Shown here one piece after another: positions 15,868 through 23,936 of a DNA stretch of 28,463 bases. A program made the position numbers and the translations under genes. The DNA is taken from positions 1-28,463 of the forward strand of contig CAJGCK010000008.1 of the NCBI GenBank assembly GCA_904501795.1, in the 5' to 3' direction. Each line of letters begins with the position of its first letter. The first letter of the stretch is position 1. The notes below the pieces were generated by a model that was given only the letters and a program-made list of their open reading frames with translations, was not told the origin of the DNA and made no database searches. The DNA is from an uncultured Clostridia bacterium. GTDB taxonomy: Bacteria > Bacillota > Clostridia > Christensenellales > Borkfalkiaceae.

Positions 15868-17553
15868 TTATACCCACAAAACGTTATTAACCAAAAACTC
15901 GCCCGTGCAAGTGATGCTTAACGCTTCGATATCTTTATAACTCTTTAAAATTCTGCCTTCCGCCGTCTTAAAACGCGACATCTCTAAACATAAATTATGC
16001 CAAATTTTACCGCCTTTTATATGCGCGGTAGTAAAATACTCACACTTTTCGCCAAAATACTTGCTTATCAACGACACGGTAATCTCCACCGACTCTTTAA
16101 CGAACAAATCCATCATCAACATAGCGTATTCGTCAGGCTTATATCTATCCGCACCGATTTTGAAGGTTAATAGCCCGCCTTTTGACGTAACGCCTTCTAT
16201 AGACATAGGACCTTTTTTTACGCTAACGCCGTTTTTAGAGTCAACGCAAAAGCCGTTAGTTTTAGCGTTTAGTGTGGTGAACACACTTTCAGCGCCCCTT
16301 TCTCTACCAGAGTAAACGATTTTATCCCTATGTTTTAGCAAAACTTCTTTTTCTTTAAATCTTTTGCACGCTATATTCGAGCACACTTCAAAGCCGTTTT
16401 CATACACCGCTTTAACGAAGAATACCACCATTTGCGAAGTGTAGTAAGGCGCATAACTAAATTTCATTTGCCCTTTTCCGTCTTTCTCGATAGGTTTAAC
16501 GCATTTCCATGCTCGTGACGATTGTTTTACCGTTTGTTCCGAAACGTACAGTTCAACCTTTTTTAGTTTTTCAACCGTTACGGTGGCGGTAACTACCAAA
16601 TTCCCTTTTACTATTTCTCCCGCAACAAACGGCTCTTCAGGTAAAAATTCGTTTTCTTCGTTTTTGTCGTTCATAAAACGGTCGAAAAACTTTATTGCCA
16701 TATCGAAAGAGTTTGAGCCTATTTGGTTTATATCGCCAACCGAATAATTAACCGCGCGATAATACTTGTTTGGTATTCTACTAACGGTATCTAAAGCACG
16801 GTCACAATCGTATTTCGTATCGTTAGTTGCGGTAAGCGTTAACGTAGGACAACAAACGTGTTGCGCGTAAGTTTGCGGTTCTATCCCAGCAACGTATTTA
16901 AGTTCTTGGTCAGTAAATTGTGGTTCCGCACCCAAACCGAACTTTGGTATGTCTAAATAAGCACTCCAACCGGCGTTTCTAATAAAAGTTAGTGCCGAAA
17001 ACGAACGGTTGTTAAACGCAACTTGCCACAACACGGCCGCGCCTATGGACACACCTAGACCGCCTATCGATTTAACGAAAGATTGATTTTTTAAGTATTC
17101 CAAAGCATATCTGCCAGCAACCGCCCATTCGTACCAACAAGTTTCGGCAACGTCGCTTTTTATCCTATTTAGGCTATCTTTAACTTGCTCGTAATTAGCG
17201 TAAGATATATCGGACGGATAACGCGAATAATGTTTCGCTCCCTCTAAAACGCCGTAAAGGTCGATTGCCATGACTGAAAAACCCTTCTTTGCAAGGTCTA
17301 TAACCGCCTTTTCGTCTATCCCACGTTCAAAATCAGGAAACACTAAAATAGTAGGCGTCGTAGAAGAAGTGGTATTCTTTGCTAAAAACGCGTAAATTTC
17401 CACCTTGCCTTTTTCCGTCTTTTTACCGTCTATATACAATTTGCTCAAAGCGATATCACCAACCGTTTTCTCTTCTACCGTTTTAGCAGAAGGAACGTGG
17501 TCTATCTTAAAATCGCTCCACACCGTTACAGGCGTTAATATATTTCCCAACAT
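15868..17553 (-). CDS. Alpha/beta hydrolase-like protein, possibly without catalytic His
   Basis: A 561-residue protein. Residues about 30-300 form an alpha/beta-hydrolase fold: a strand with TILVFPDFERG, and the nucleophile elbow GVSIG (167-171, Ser169), with likely acid residues around Asp245 in TATNDTKYD. Where the catalytic histidine should follow, the sequence is NYSVGDINQIGSNSF (269-283), with no His. Residues about 310-561 look like beta-sandwich modules with a final part resembling carbohydrate-binding or beta-jelly domains. No signal peptide is seen. The ATG has a good TTGGAG Shine-Dalgarno. It is the first gene of the long operon, with a 271-base region shared with the divergent dnaD-like gene. 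A minus-strand TATAAT at 17741-17746 is a candidate -10, but no -35 is clear. Confidence 0.75.
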   Translation of the reverse strand: MLGNILTPVTVWSDFKIDHVPSAKTVEEKTVGDIALSKLYIDGKKTEKGKVEIYAFLAKNTTSSTTPTILVFPDFERGIDEKAVIDLAKKGFSVMAIDLYGVLEGAKHYSRYPSDISYANYEQVKDSLNRIKSDVAETCWYEWAVAGRYALEYLKNQSFVKSIGGLGVSIGAAVLWQVAFNNRSFSALTFIRNAGWSAYLDIPKFGLGAEPQFTDQELKYVAGIEPQTYAQHVCCPTLTLTATNDTKYDCDRALDTVSRIPNKYYRAVNYSVGDINQIGSNSFDMAIKFFDRFMNDKNEENEFLPEEPFVAGEIVKGNLVVTATVTVEKLKKVELYVSEQTVKQSSRAWKCVKPIEKDGKGQMKFSYAPYYTSQMVVFFVKAVYENGFEVCSNIACKRFKEKEVLLKHRDKIVYSGRERGAESVFTTLNAKTNGFCVDSKNGVSVKKGPMSIEGVTSKGGLLTFKIGADRYKPDEYAMLMMDLFVKESVEITVSLISKYFGEKCEYFTTAHIKGGKIWHNLCLEMSRFKTAEGRILKSYKDIEALSITCTGEFLVNNVLWV

Positions 17554-17610
17554 AAATTCTCCAATAAATACGCTAAGTGCGTTTGAAAAAAATTTTTTTC
17601 TTCAGTTTCC

Positions 17611-17639
17611 TTGATTTTTGCTCTGGGTTTAAGTATAAT
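17611..17639 (+). promoter_or_regulatory. Promoter for the DnaD-like gene
   Basis: TTGATT (17611-17616) and TATAAT (17634-17639) are separated by exactly 17 bases, giving a start near 17646 and an unusually long leader of about 180 bases before the ATG at 17825. The leader is very AT-rich, with one 7-bp inverted repeat TAATAAT/ATTATTA around 17717-17736 but no strong terminator-like hairpin. Confidence 0.5.
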
Positions 17640-17824
17640 AACAATTACCCTTAAAAATTTGTGCTTTTTTTGATTAAGTTTTTTTGAAAAAATTTTACTT
17701 AAAAACTTCGCCAATGTAATAATTTAAATATTATTAGTAAATTATATTGTAATACATAAAAAGCATAATTGCAAGCAAATATTTAATTTAAGTGTATTTT
17801 CGGCACTAAAAACATAGGTGAAAA

Positions 17825-19513
17825 ATGTCTTTTTCTTTTTCAAAAGAGTTTTCTGCGTCGGCCACGACAAACATTGAAAACGTTTTTTTCTACGAATATT
17901 TGCCCGTTTCTGACGGCAATTCCGTTAAGGTTTACCTTTACGGACTTTTTCTGTGCCAAAATAAACTAGAAAATTTAACGGTAGAAGAATTTGCAAAAAA
18001 TCTTTCTATGACTACTAAGCAAGTTTTAGATTGCTTTGCTTTTTGGGAAGAGTTTGGGCTTGTCAACCTTCTTTCGACCACGCCTTTTGAAGTGGAATAT
18101 TTACCTATTCGTTCCATATATTCGTCTAAACCAAAAAAGTATAAAACCGAAAAGTATACGGAGTTTTGTAAAAGCCTACAAGTTATTTTGCCTGGGCGTA
18201 TGATTTCAACAGGCGAGTATTCAGAATATTTTTCTATTATGGAAAATTATCATATAAAACCCGAAGCCATGCTTATGATAGTTAAGTACTGCGTTGACAA
18301 AAAGGGCGCGGATATAGGCTATAAATACATATCTAAGGTTGCAAAAGACTTTGGAAACAGGGGTATAATAACCGTTGAAAAAGTTGAGAACGAGTTATCT
18401 ACTTATATTTTAAGAACGGCGGAAATTGAAAAGATTTTACGCGCTTTATCTATTAAACGCCAACCGGAATTAGATGATTTTAACTTGTTTAAAAAATGGA
18501 CTAACGAACTTAATTTTGAGCCTGATAATATCGTTTACGCGGGAAAGACGTTAAAGAAAGCGAGCATGCAGAAGTTGGATGAGTTTTTGCTTGAACTCTA
18601 TTCGATTAAAAGTTTTTCTAAAGAAGAAATTAAGCAGTACGCAAATTCTAAACAAAATATTTTTGAACTTGCCATTAAAATCAATAAGGCGCTTGGTGTT
18701 TACGTTGACGTTTTAGATGCCGTAATTGATAACTTTACTAAAAAGTGGTTGTCTTTCGGGTTTGACGAACAATCGCTATTATTTATCGCTTCGGAATGTT
18801 TCATCTCTGGCAAAAACACTTTGCAAGATATGGACGATATGATTGAAAATTTAAGGAATAAAGGTATCGTTACCCTATCAAGTTTGGGCGATTATTTTGA
18901 AGAACAAAAAAGCACCGACGAGTTTATTAAAAAATTTTTGCTTATCACTGGCGTTAACCGTAGACCTACGCCGTGGGATAGAGAAAATATCGCTACTTGG
19001 AAAAACTGGAACTTCTCTGAAGAAATGATTTTAGAGGCGGGTAAACTTTCTTCGGGTAAATCTTCACCTATTTCGTACGTTAACGCGATTTTGAGCGACT
19101 GGAAAAACAAGAACGTATTTAACCCTTGCGATATAGGTTCGGTTACCTATTCAGTTAAAGATAATTCGCAAGAAGCGTACAATAAAGAGTACGAAAGACG
19201 GCGTGAAATTGCGCTCAACCACGCGCAAGCAAATAAAGAAAAAGCCTTCTCTGTGGAAGGTTTTAAGGAAACTTACGCAAGGATTAACAGTATTGAAAAA
19301 GACTTGGCTTTTGCCGAACTTAGCGCTAACGAAGAATTGCTTAAATCGTTAGAAAAAGAAAAGGAAAATTTGGTTAAAAGAGCAAACCAATTACTTGAAA
19401 CGGTTGGCATTTGTTTGAAAGACCTATCCCCCAACTACGCTTGTAAAAAATGTAACGACACGGGTTACGTTGGTACCCACCGTTGCGACTGTTTTGATTT
19501 GAAAATTAATTAA
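17825..19513 (+). CDS. Multi-repeat DnaD-like protein fused to the N-terminal part of a DnaC/DnaI helicase loader
   Basis: A 562-residue cytoplasmic protein. Residues about 15-100 resemble the winged-helix N-domain of DnaD/DnaB primosome proteins. Four segments resemble DnaD-type DDBH2 helical units: about 130-190, 218-270, 303-357 and 389-430, the last with the family's YVNAILSDW (418-426). Residues about 450-556 match the N-terminal part of clostridial DnaC/DnaI loaders: a long charged helical region with ERRREIALNHAQANKEKA, then CKKCNDTGYV with a zinc set C540, C543, C554, C556. The AAA+ ATPase that normally follows is absent; the frame stops six residues after the last Cys, then comes a terminator. 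So it may bind DNA and the DnaB helicase without ATPase activity. Shine-Dalgarno weak (AGGTG before the ATG). Confidence 0.85.
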   Translation: MSFSFSKEFSASATTNIENVFFYEYLPVSDGNSVKVYLYGLFLCQNKLENLTVEEFAKNLSMTTKQVLDCFAFWEEFGLVNLLSTTPFEVEYLPIRSIYSSKPKKYKTEKYTEFCKSLQVILPGRMISTGEYSEYFSIMENYHIKPEAMLMIVKYCVDKKGADIGYKYISKVAKDFGNRGIITVEKVENELSTYILRTAEIEKILRALSIKRQPELDDFNLFKKWTNELNFEPDNIVYAGKTLKKASMQKLDEFLLELYSIKSFSKEEIKQYANSKQNIFELAIKINKALGVYVDVLDAVIDNFTKKWLSFGFDEQSLLFIASECFISGKNTLQDMDDMIENLRNKGIVTLSSLGDYFEEQKSTDEFIKKFLLITGVNRRPTPWDRENIATWKNWNFSEEMILEAGKLSSGKSSPISYVNAILSDWKNKNVFNPCDIGSVTYSVKDNSQEAYNKEYERRREIALNHAQANKEKAFSVEGFKETYARINSIEKDLAFAELSANEELLKSLEKEKENLVKRANQLLETVGICLKDLSPNYACKKCNDTGYVGTHRCDCFDLKIN

Positions 19514-19536
19514 AATAAGTTTACTAAAAATAATTT

Positions 19537-19565
19537 ATCCCCGAGTTTGTAACTCGGGGATTTTG
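19537..19565. terminator. Bidirectional terminator between dnaD-like gene and gltA
   Basis: Arms ATCCCCGAGTT (19537-19547) and AACTCGGGGAT (19551-19561) form a perfect 11-bp stem with a three-base loop. T-rich sequence follows on the plus strand (TTTTG) and A/T-rich sequence on the minus strand, between two convergent genes. Confidence 0.85.
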
Positions 19566-19566
19566 A

Positions 19567-20925
19567 TTACCTTTCGTTTAAGGGTTTGTATTCTTTTCTT
19601 CCGTTTAGGCTAACATAAGCCGGTCTTATTATCTTGCCGGTATTTTGAAGTTCTTCTATTCTATGCGCGCTCCAACCCGACATTCGTGCAACCGCAAACA
19701 TAGGAGTATATAGTTCAAGTGGTAGTCCAAGCATGTTGTAAACGAACCCACTATAAAAATCTACGTTCGCCGAAACGCCTTTAAATATCTTGCGTTTTTC
19801 CATTATGAGTTCACGAGAGAGTTCTTCTACGTTTTTGTATAGTTCAAACTCTTTAACTCTGCCCTTTTCAACGGCTAATTGTTCTACGAATTGTTTGAAT
19901 ACTTCGGCTCTAGGGTCGGAAACCGAGTAAACGGCGTGACCCATACCGTATATTAAACCCGCTTTATCAAACGCTTTTCCTTCAAGTATTTGCGCTAAAT
20001 AACGTTTAAGTTCGGTTTTGTTCTTCCAGTCGTGAACGTGCTTTTTGATATCAGCAAACATTTCCATAACCTTAATGTTCGCACCACCGTGACGCGGACC
20101 TTTAAGCGAGCATAACGACGCCGTTATGGTTGAATATGTATCCGTACCCGACGACGTTACAACGTGCGTGGTGAACGTAGAGTTGTTGCCACCGCCGTGT
20201 TCCGCGTGAAGTATAAACGCAATATCTAAAACCTTCGCTTCAAGCGAAGTGAACTTGCTATCTACCCTGAGCATGTGCAAAACGTTTTCGGCAATAGAAT
20301 ATTCCGCTTTGGGTTTATGTATTATTAAACTCTTGTTTTCGTTGTAATGCATATGCGCGGAATACGCGTATACCGCTAGCATGGGCGTTACAGCAATTAA
20401 CGATAGGCATTGTCTTAACACGTTTTCAAGACTGTTATCCATAGCGTGCGAGTCGTAACTATATAGCGTTAAAATACTTCTCGCAAGCGAATTCATAATG
20501 TCTTTGCTTGCGCCTTTCATTATAACGTCCCTAACGAAGTTTCGCGGTAATTTATATAAATTTGCGATAACTTCTCTAAAATTTTTAAGCTGGGTTTCGT
20601 TTGGTAATTTACCAAAAAGTAACAAGTAGGTCGCTTCTTCAAAACCGGAATGCATTTTCTCGTCGTACCCACTTATCATATCCTTAACGTTTATTCCACG
20701 ATAATATAGTTCGCCCGGGCAAAATACCATCTCCCCGTTAACTTCTTTTTTTGCGATAACGTCGCTTATATCGGTAAGACCGGCTACAACCCCGGCACCC
20801 TTTTCATCACGCAGACCGCGTTTTACTTGATTTTCTACGTAGTTTTCGGGAGTGAATTTAGGCATACTTTCTATTATTTGACTTAATTTTTTTATTTCTT
20901 TTGAAAATTCTTCTATCTTTTTCAC
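19567..20925 (-). CDS. gltA: Citrate synthase
   Basis: A 452-residue enzyme joining acetyl-CoA and oxaloacetate to citrate. Catalytic residues are in place: His243 in HAEHGGGNNST, His330 in GMGHAVYSVSDPRA, and Asp389 in SANVDFYSG; the CoA/substrate block PRHGGAN is at about 277-283. The N-terminal extension of about 40 residues with Lys/Glu helices is seen in the longer clostridial forms. It probably feeds 2-oxoglutarate and glutamate synthesis in an anaerobe. The start is a GTG with AAGGAGG 7 nt upstream. Only 58 bases separate it from hom, and a terminator lies in that gap, so expression may rely on read-through or on a promoter I cannot see. Confidence 0.95.
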   Translation of the reverse strand: MKKIEEFSKEIKKLSQIIESMPKFTPENYVENQVKRGLRDEKGAGVVAGLTDISDVIAKKEVNGEMVFCPGELYYRGINVKDMISGYDEKMHSGFEEATYLLLFGKLPNETQLKNFREVIANLYKLPRNFVRDVIMKGASKDIMNSLARSILTLYSYDSHAMDNSLENVLRQCLSLIAVTPMLAVYAYSAHMHYNENKSLIIHKPKAEYSIAENVLHMLRVDSKFTSLEAKVLDIAFILHAEHGGGNNSTFTTHVVTSSGTDTYSTITASLCSLKGPRHGGANIKVMEMFADIKKHVHDWKNKTELKRYLAQILEGKAFDKAGLIYGMGHAVYSVSDPRAEVFKQFVEQLAVEKGRVKEFELYKNVEELSRELIMEKRKIFKGVSANVDFYSGFVYNMLGLPLELYTPMFAVARMSGWSAHRIEELQNTGKIIRPAYVSLNGRKEYKPLNER

Positions 20926-20947
20926 CTTTTATCCTCCTTTTTCAAAA

Positions 20948-20980
20948 TTTAAAAGAGCCGTCTTTTTAAGACAGCCCTTA
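20948..20980 (-). terminator. Terminator or attenuator between hom and gltA
   Basis: On the minus strand arms AGGGCTGTCTT and AAGACGGCTCT (20954-20978) pair over 11 positions including two G-U pairs, followed by TTTTAAATTTTG. It follows the hom stop by 5 nt. Only about 22 bases remain before the gltA start codon, which holds the Shine-Dalgarno, so it may be partial and allow read-through. Confidence 0.65.
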
Positions 20981-20983
20981 TAT

Positions 20984-22264
20984 TTAATCTTCTAATCTAA
21001 TCACGCTATCACACGAGAACACTGCGTCGAGCGATTTGATTTTTTCAATTGCTTTTTTAACCGCACTTTCGGGACATAAATGCGTGATAATTACCACGGG
21101 CACCTTACCTTCTTTTTCAGAAACTTGTTTAACTTCTTTTATGCTTACGTTGTTTTTAGCAAACAGCCCCGAAATCTTGCTTAAAACCCCTGCGCTGTCT
21201 TTTACAGAGAGTCTTATGAAATATTGTGAAGTGAAATCCGAAACGAATTTGGTTAGTTTGTTACCTTTTGCCGAGTTGTCGAAAGACGCATAGTAATAAT
21301 CAGTGTGTTTACCAGCAAATATTACGTCTGAAACGATTGCGCTTCCCGTAGGAAGTGCGCCTGCGCCCCTACCATATAGCATAATTTCGCCAACCGCGTC
21401 GCCAACCAAGTGAACTGCGTTGAAAGAATCGTTAACGCTTGCAAGCGGATTATCGTTGCTAACGAACGTTGGGTGTACCCTAACTTCTATGCCGTTTTCA
21501 GTATTTTTACCTATACCTAAAAGTTTTAGGGTATAACCTAATTCTTTGCCGTATTGAATATCTTCTTTAGTTAAAGAAGTTATGCCTTCACGATGAACGT
21601 TGTCGATAGAAATTTTGGTGTTGAACGCTAATGAAGATAGTATAGAAAGTTTATACGTTGCGTCAAACCCTTCAACGTCTGCCGTGGGATTAAACTCTGC
21701 ATAGCCTAAACGTTGGGCTTCTTTTAACGCTTCTTCATACGACCAACCTTCGTGCGCCATCTTGGTTAAAATATAGTTCGTAGTACCGTTAATTATACCT
21801 TTTATGGACAAAATTTTGTTGCCTTGCATTCCTTCGGTTAACGTTCTTATGATAGGAACACCGCCAACGCAACTTGCTTCAAAAAACAAGCCCGCCTTAT
21901 TCTTTTTCGCTTCTACTTCGAGTTCGGGCCAGTACTTAGCAAAAAGTTCTTTGTTGCTAGTTACTACCGTCTTTCCACTCTTTAACGCTTTGGTTACGAA
22001 GGTTTTTGCCGGTTCTATTCCGCCGATTACTTCAACCACTACGTCTACGTTAGGGTTAGAAACTACTTCTTCTATGCTCGAAGCAACTTGGGACTTGTCT
22101 ATGCCGAGAGAAACCGCTCTATCAATATTCTTTTCAAGCACCGTTTCTACCGTTACGTCTAGACCTTGTGTCTTTTTAAAATATTCACGGTTGTCGTTTA
22201 GGATTTTATAAGTTCCGCCACCTACTACTCCCAAACCAAGAATTGCCACGCCTAATTTTTTCAT
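20984..22264 (-). CDS. hom: Homoserine dehydrogenase
   Basis: A 426-residue NAD(P)-dependent enzyme reducing aspartate semialdehyde to homoserine, leading to threonine and methionine. The nucleotide-binding GLGVVGGG is at 10-17. The catalytic region has GTTNYILTKM and NPTADVEGFDATYKL, whose conserved Asp, Glu and Lys line the active site. A C-terminal ACT domain (about 349-426, FIRLSVKDSAGVLSKISGLF) indicates feedback control, usually by threonine. Spacing to coaX upstream is 22 nt, and AGAGGA precedes the ATG, so it is likely cotranscribed with coaX. Confidence 0.96.
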   Translation of the reverse strand: MKKLGVAILGLGVVGGGTYKILNDNREYFKKTQGLDVTVETVLEKNIDRAVSLGIDKSQVASSIEEVVSNPNVDVVVEVIGGIEPAKTFVTKALKSGKTVVTSNKELFAKYWPELEVEAKKNKAGLFFEASCVGGVPIIRTLTEGMQGNKILSIKGIINGTTNYILTKMAHEGWSYEEALKEAQRLGYAEFNPTADVEGFDATYKLSILSSLAFNTKISIDNVHREGITSLTKEDIQYGKELGYTLKLLGIGKNTENGIEVRVHPTFVSNDNPLASVNDSFNAVHLVGDAVGEIMLYGRGAGALPTGSAIVSDVIFAGKHTDYYYASFDNSAKGNKLTKFVSDFTSQYFIRLSVKDSAGVLSKISGLFAKNNVSIKEVKQVSEKEGKVPVVIITHLCPESAVKKAIEKIKSLDAVFSCDSVIRLED

Positions 22265-22286
22265 ATTTTTATCCTCTAAAAATGTA

Positions 22287-23054
22287 TTATTTGTTAAGTT
22301 CGTATATCGTTTTTAATCCATCTAGCGTTAACGTTCTGTCTACTAAACTTATTACTTTGGATTCTTTTGCTATTATTTCACCCAAACCACCCGTTGCCAC
22401 TACTCTTATACTCTCTATCCCGAGTTCTTTTTTGATTTTGCGAACGATATTGTCAACAAGCCCTGCGAACCCGAAAATTATTCCCGCTTGCATGCAGTGT
22501 TTGGTGTTTTTGCCTATTACCGTCTTCGGCGCGTCTAACTCTACCATAGGCAGTTGCGCCGTTTTGTTGGCAAGCCCTTCTAACGAAGTCTTTATACCAG
22601 GCGCAATTACAACGCCCATAAGTTCGCCCTTTTCGTTAATAACGTCGAAAGTGGTTGCCGTGCCGAAGTCTATTACCACTATCGGCCCGCCGTATTTATT
22701 GAACGCCGAAACACTATTTACTATTATGTCCGCCCCAACTTCACGCGGGTTTTCCGCTTTGATGTTTAAGCCCGTTTTAATGCCAGGCCCAACTATTAAC
22801 GGGGTAATCCCAAAGAAATACTCGCACATGTGACACACGGTATAATTTAGAGCGGGTATAACCGAAGAGAAAATAATTCCGTCAATATCGCTTTTTTTAA
22901 TTCCGCTATCGGATAGCAAGCCTACTAATACCGAGCCGTACTCGTCCGCCGTACGCGATATTCTCGACGATACGCGGAAAGACGCCACGAGTTTATTATC
23001 GTTAAACACACCGTATTTAATGTTGGTGTTGCCTAAATCTATTGCTAATAACAT
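22287..23054 (-). CDS. coaX: Type III pantothenate kinase
   Basis: A 255-residue ASKHA-fold kinase that phosphorylates pantothenate, the first committed step of CoA synthesis. Phosphate-binding DLGNTNIKYG is at 6-15, the pantothenate loop GPGIKTGL at 89-96 with NPREVGADI (about 102-110), and the second nucleotide motif is DFGTATTFD (129-137). ATGGLG near residue 220 closes the ATP site. Its length is normal. It lies 8 nt after an ECF S component gene, which suggests that uptake and phosphorylation of pantothenate are expressed together. Confidence 0.96.
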   Translation of the reverse strand: MLLAIDLGNTNIKYGVFNDNKLVASFRVSSRISRTADEYGSVLVGLLSDSGIKKSDIDGIIFSSVIPALNYTVCHMCEYFFGITPLIVGPGIKTGLNIKAENPREVGADIIVNSVSAFNKYGGPIVVIDFGTATTFDVINEKGELMGVVIAPGIKTSLEGLANKTAQLPMVELDAPKTVIGKNTKHCMQAGIIFGFAGLVDNIVRKIKKELGIESIRVVATGGLGEIIAKESKVISLVDRTLTLDGLKTIYELNK

Positions 23055-23062
23055 TTTTTAAC

Positions 23063-23671
23063 CTATTCAAATTTTTTGTCTACTATCTTCACAACTCTGT
23101 GTAAAGACGGAGCAAGTATTAAGTTTATTGCAAGTTCTATCAAGAAATTTACGCCGGCACAAGCAATTATAACGAAATATATTACCGACTGACCTTGCGT
23201 TTCGGGTGATGCGTTTATTATTTTAGTCATAGTTCCGCTCATTATAAGCGCACCTAAGACGAACACGCCCGTGTTTACTATGGGTGCTAACGCCGAAGAA
23301 ACGAAAACCGATACCGTTTCGTTCTTTTTCTTTATTGCGTTATACACAACGCCTGGAACAAACCCTGCTAAAAAACCTTTTACGAAAATTATTAGCAAAG
23401 TTACTATCAAATTGTCTTGCAACATAAACAGCGTAAACGGGTCAAGCCCGAACACTGCCATAAGCGTTACCACTAAGCCGAACGATAAACCTAATATCCC
23501 GCCTGCTAACGGGCCGATTAAAAAGGCGCCCACTACTATGGGAACTAACACGAACGAAAGCCTTGTGGTGCCAATAACGAATGCGCTACCAAATAGTTGC
23601 AAAACCACTATCATCGCTAATAAAATCGCAAAAGTGGTGATTTTGCGTGAGTCAAAATACTTACTTTTCAT
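23063..23671 (-). CDS. panT: ECF transporter S component, probably for pantothenate
   Basis: A 202-residue membrane protein with about six hydrophobic segments and the S-component pattern of small residues (VGAFLIGPLAGGILGLSFGL, about 45-65). S components bind a vitamin and work with the shared EcfAA'T energy module, encoded elsewhere. The pantothenate substrate is inferred from coaX, 8 nt downstream; folate, riboflavin or another vitamin cannot be excluded by motif. The start is ATG 23671, since the upstream TTG-GAG-GAT belongs to the Shine-Dalgarno. A palindrome and a promoter lie upstream. The symbol is a context-based guess. Confidence 0.75.
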   Translation of the reverse strand: MKSKYFDSRKITTFAILLAMIVVLQLFGSAFVIGTTRLSFVLVPIVVGAFLIGPLAGGILGLSFGLVVTLMAVFGLDPFTLFMLQDNLIVTLLIIFVKGFLAGFVPGVVYNAIKKKNETVSVFVSSALAPIVNTGVFVLGALIMSGTMTKIINASPETQGQSVIYFVIIACAGVNFLIELAINLILAPSLHRVVKIVDKKFE

Positions 23672-23689
23672 AATATCCTCCAATCAAAT

Positions 23690-23705
23690 TTTTCAACGTT
23701 GAAAA
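23690..23705. promoter_or_regulatory. Perfect palindrome, candidate operator before panT-coaX
   Basis: TTTTCAACGTTGAAAA is a perfect 16-base palindrome, 18 bases before the ATG of the S component and downstream of its promoter. It could be a repressor site in the leader or, as RNA, a short hairpin just before the ribosome binding site. No regulator gene is adjacent. Confidence 0.5.
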
Positions 23706-23785
23706 TATCTGTTGTATAAAAAAAGCAAAAAATTTTTATAAAAAGTGGAGTTCCTTTTATTAGAATACCCCCTTTTCTTTCAATT

Positions 23786-23814
23786 ATTTTACCACAATTT
23801 TCCCACGATAGCAA
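23786..23814 (-). promoter_or_regulatory. Promoter for panT-coaX-hom
   Basis: On the minus strand TTGCTA (23814-23809), a 17-base spacer, and TAAAAT (23791-23786) preceded by TGG (an extended -10). The start would be near 23779, giving a leader of about 108 bases that contains the palindrome at 23690-23705. Confidence 0.6.
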
Positions 23815-23936
23815 TTATTTTAACCGCCTTTGTAACATTTTTAGGTGTTATTGCCTATTATGTATAGTAGAAAACACTTCGCCAAAAACTATATTTTACA
23901 TAGGCGGGGTTAAATTGAAACACTTTGGAGGTTATT

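Noticed and set aside
17554..17824. A riboswitch or T-box before the long operon or the DnaD-like gene
   Set aside because: I found no T-box sequence, no strong alternating stems and no terminator in the leader; the stretch is simply very AT-rich.
23672..23683. A TTG start adding four residues to the ECF S component
   Set aside because: The TTG-GAG-GAT triplets are the Shine-Dalgarno of the ATG at 23671. The same trap occurs for the Cys-rich gene at 23925.
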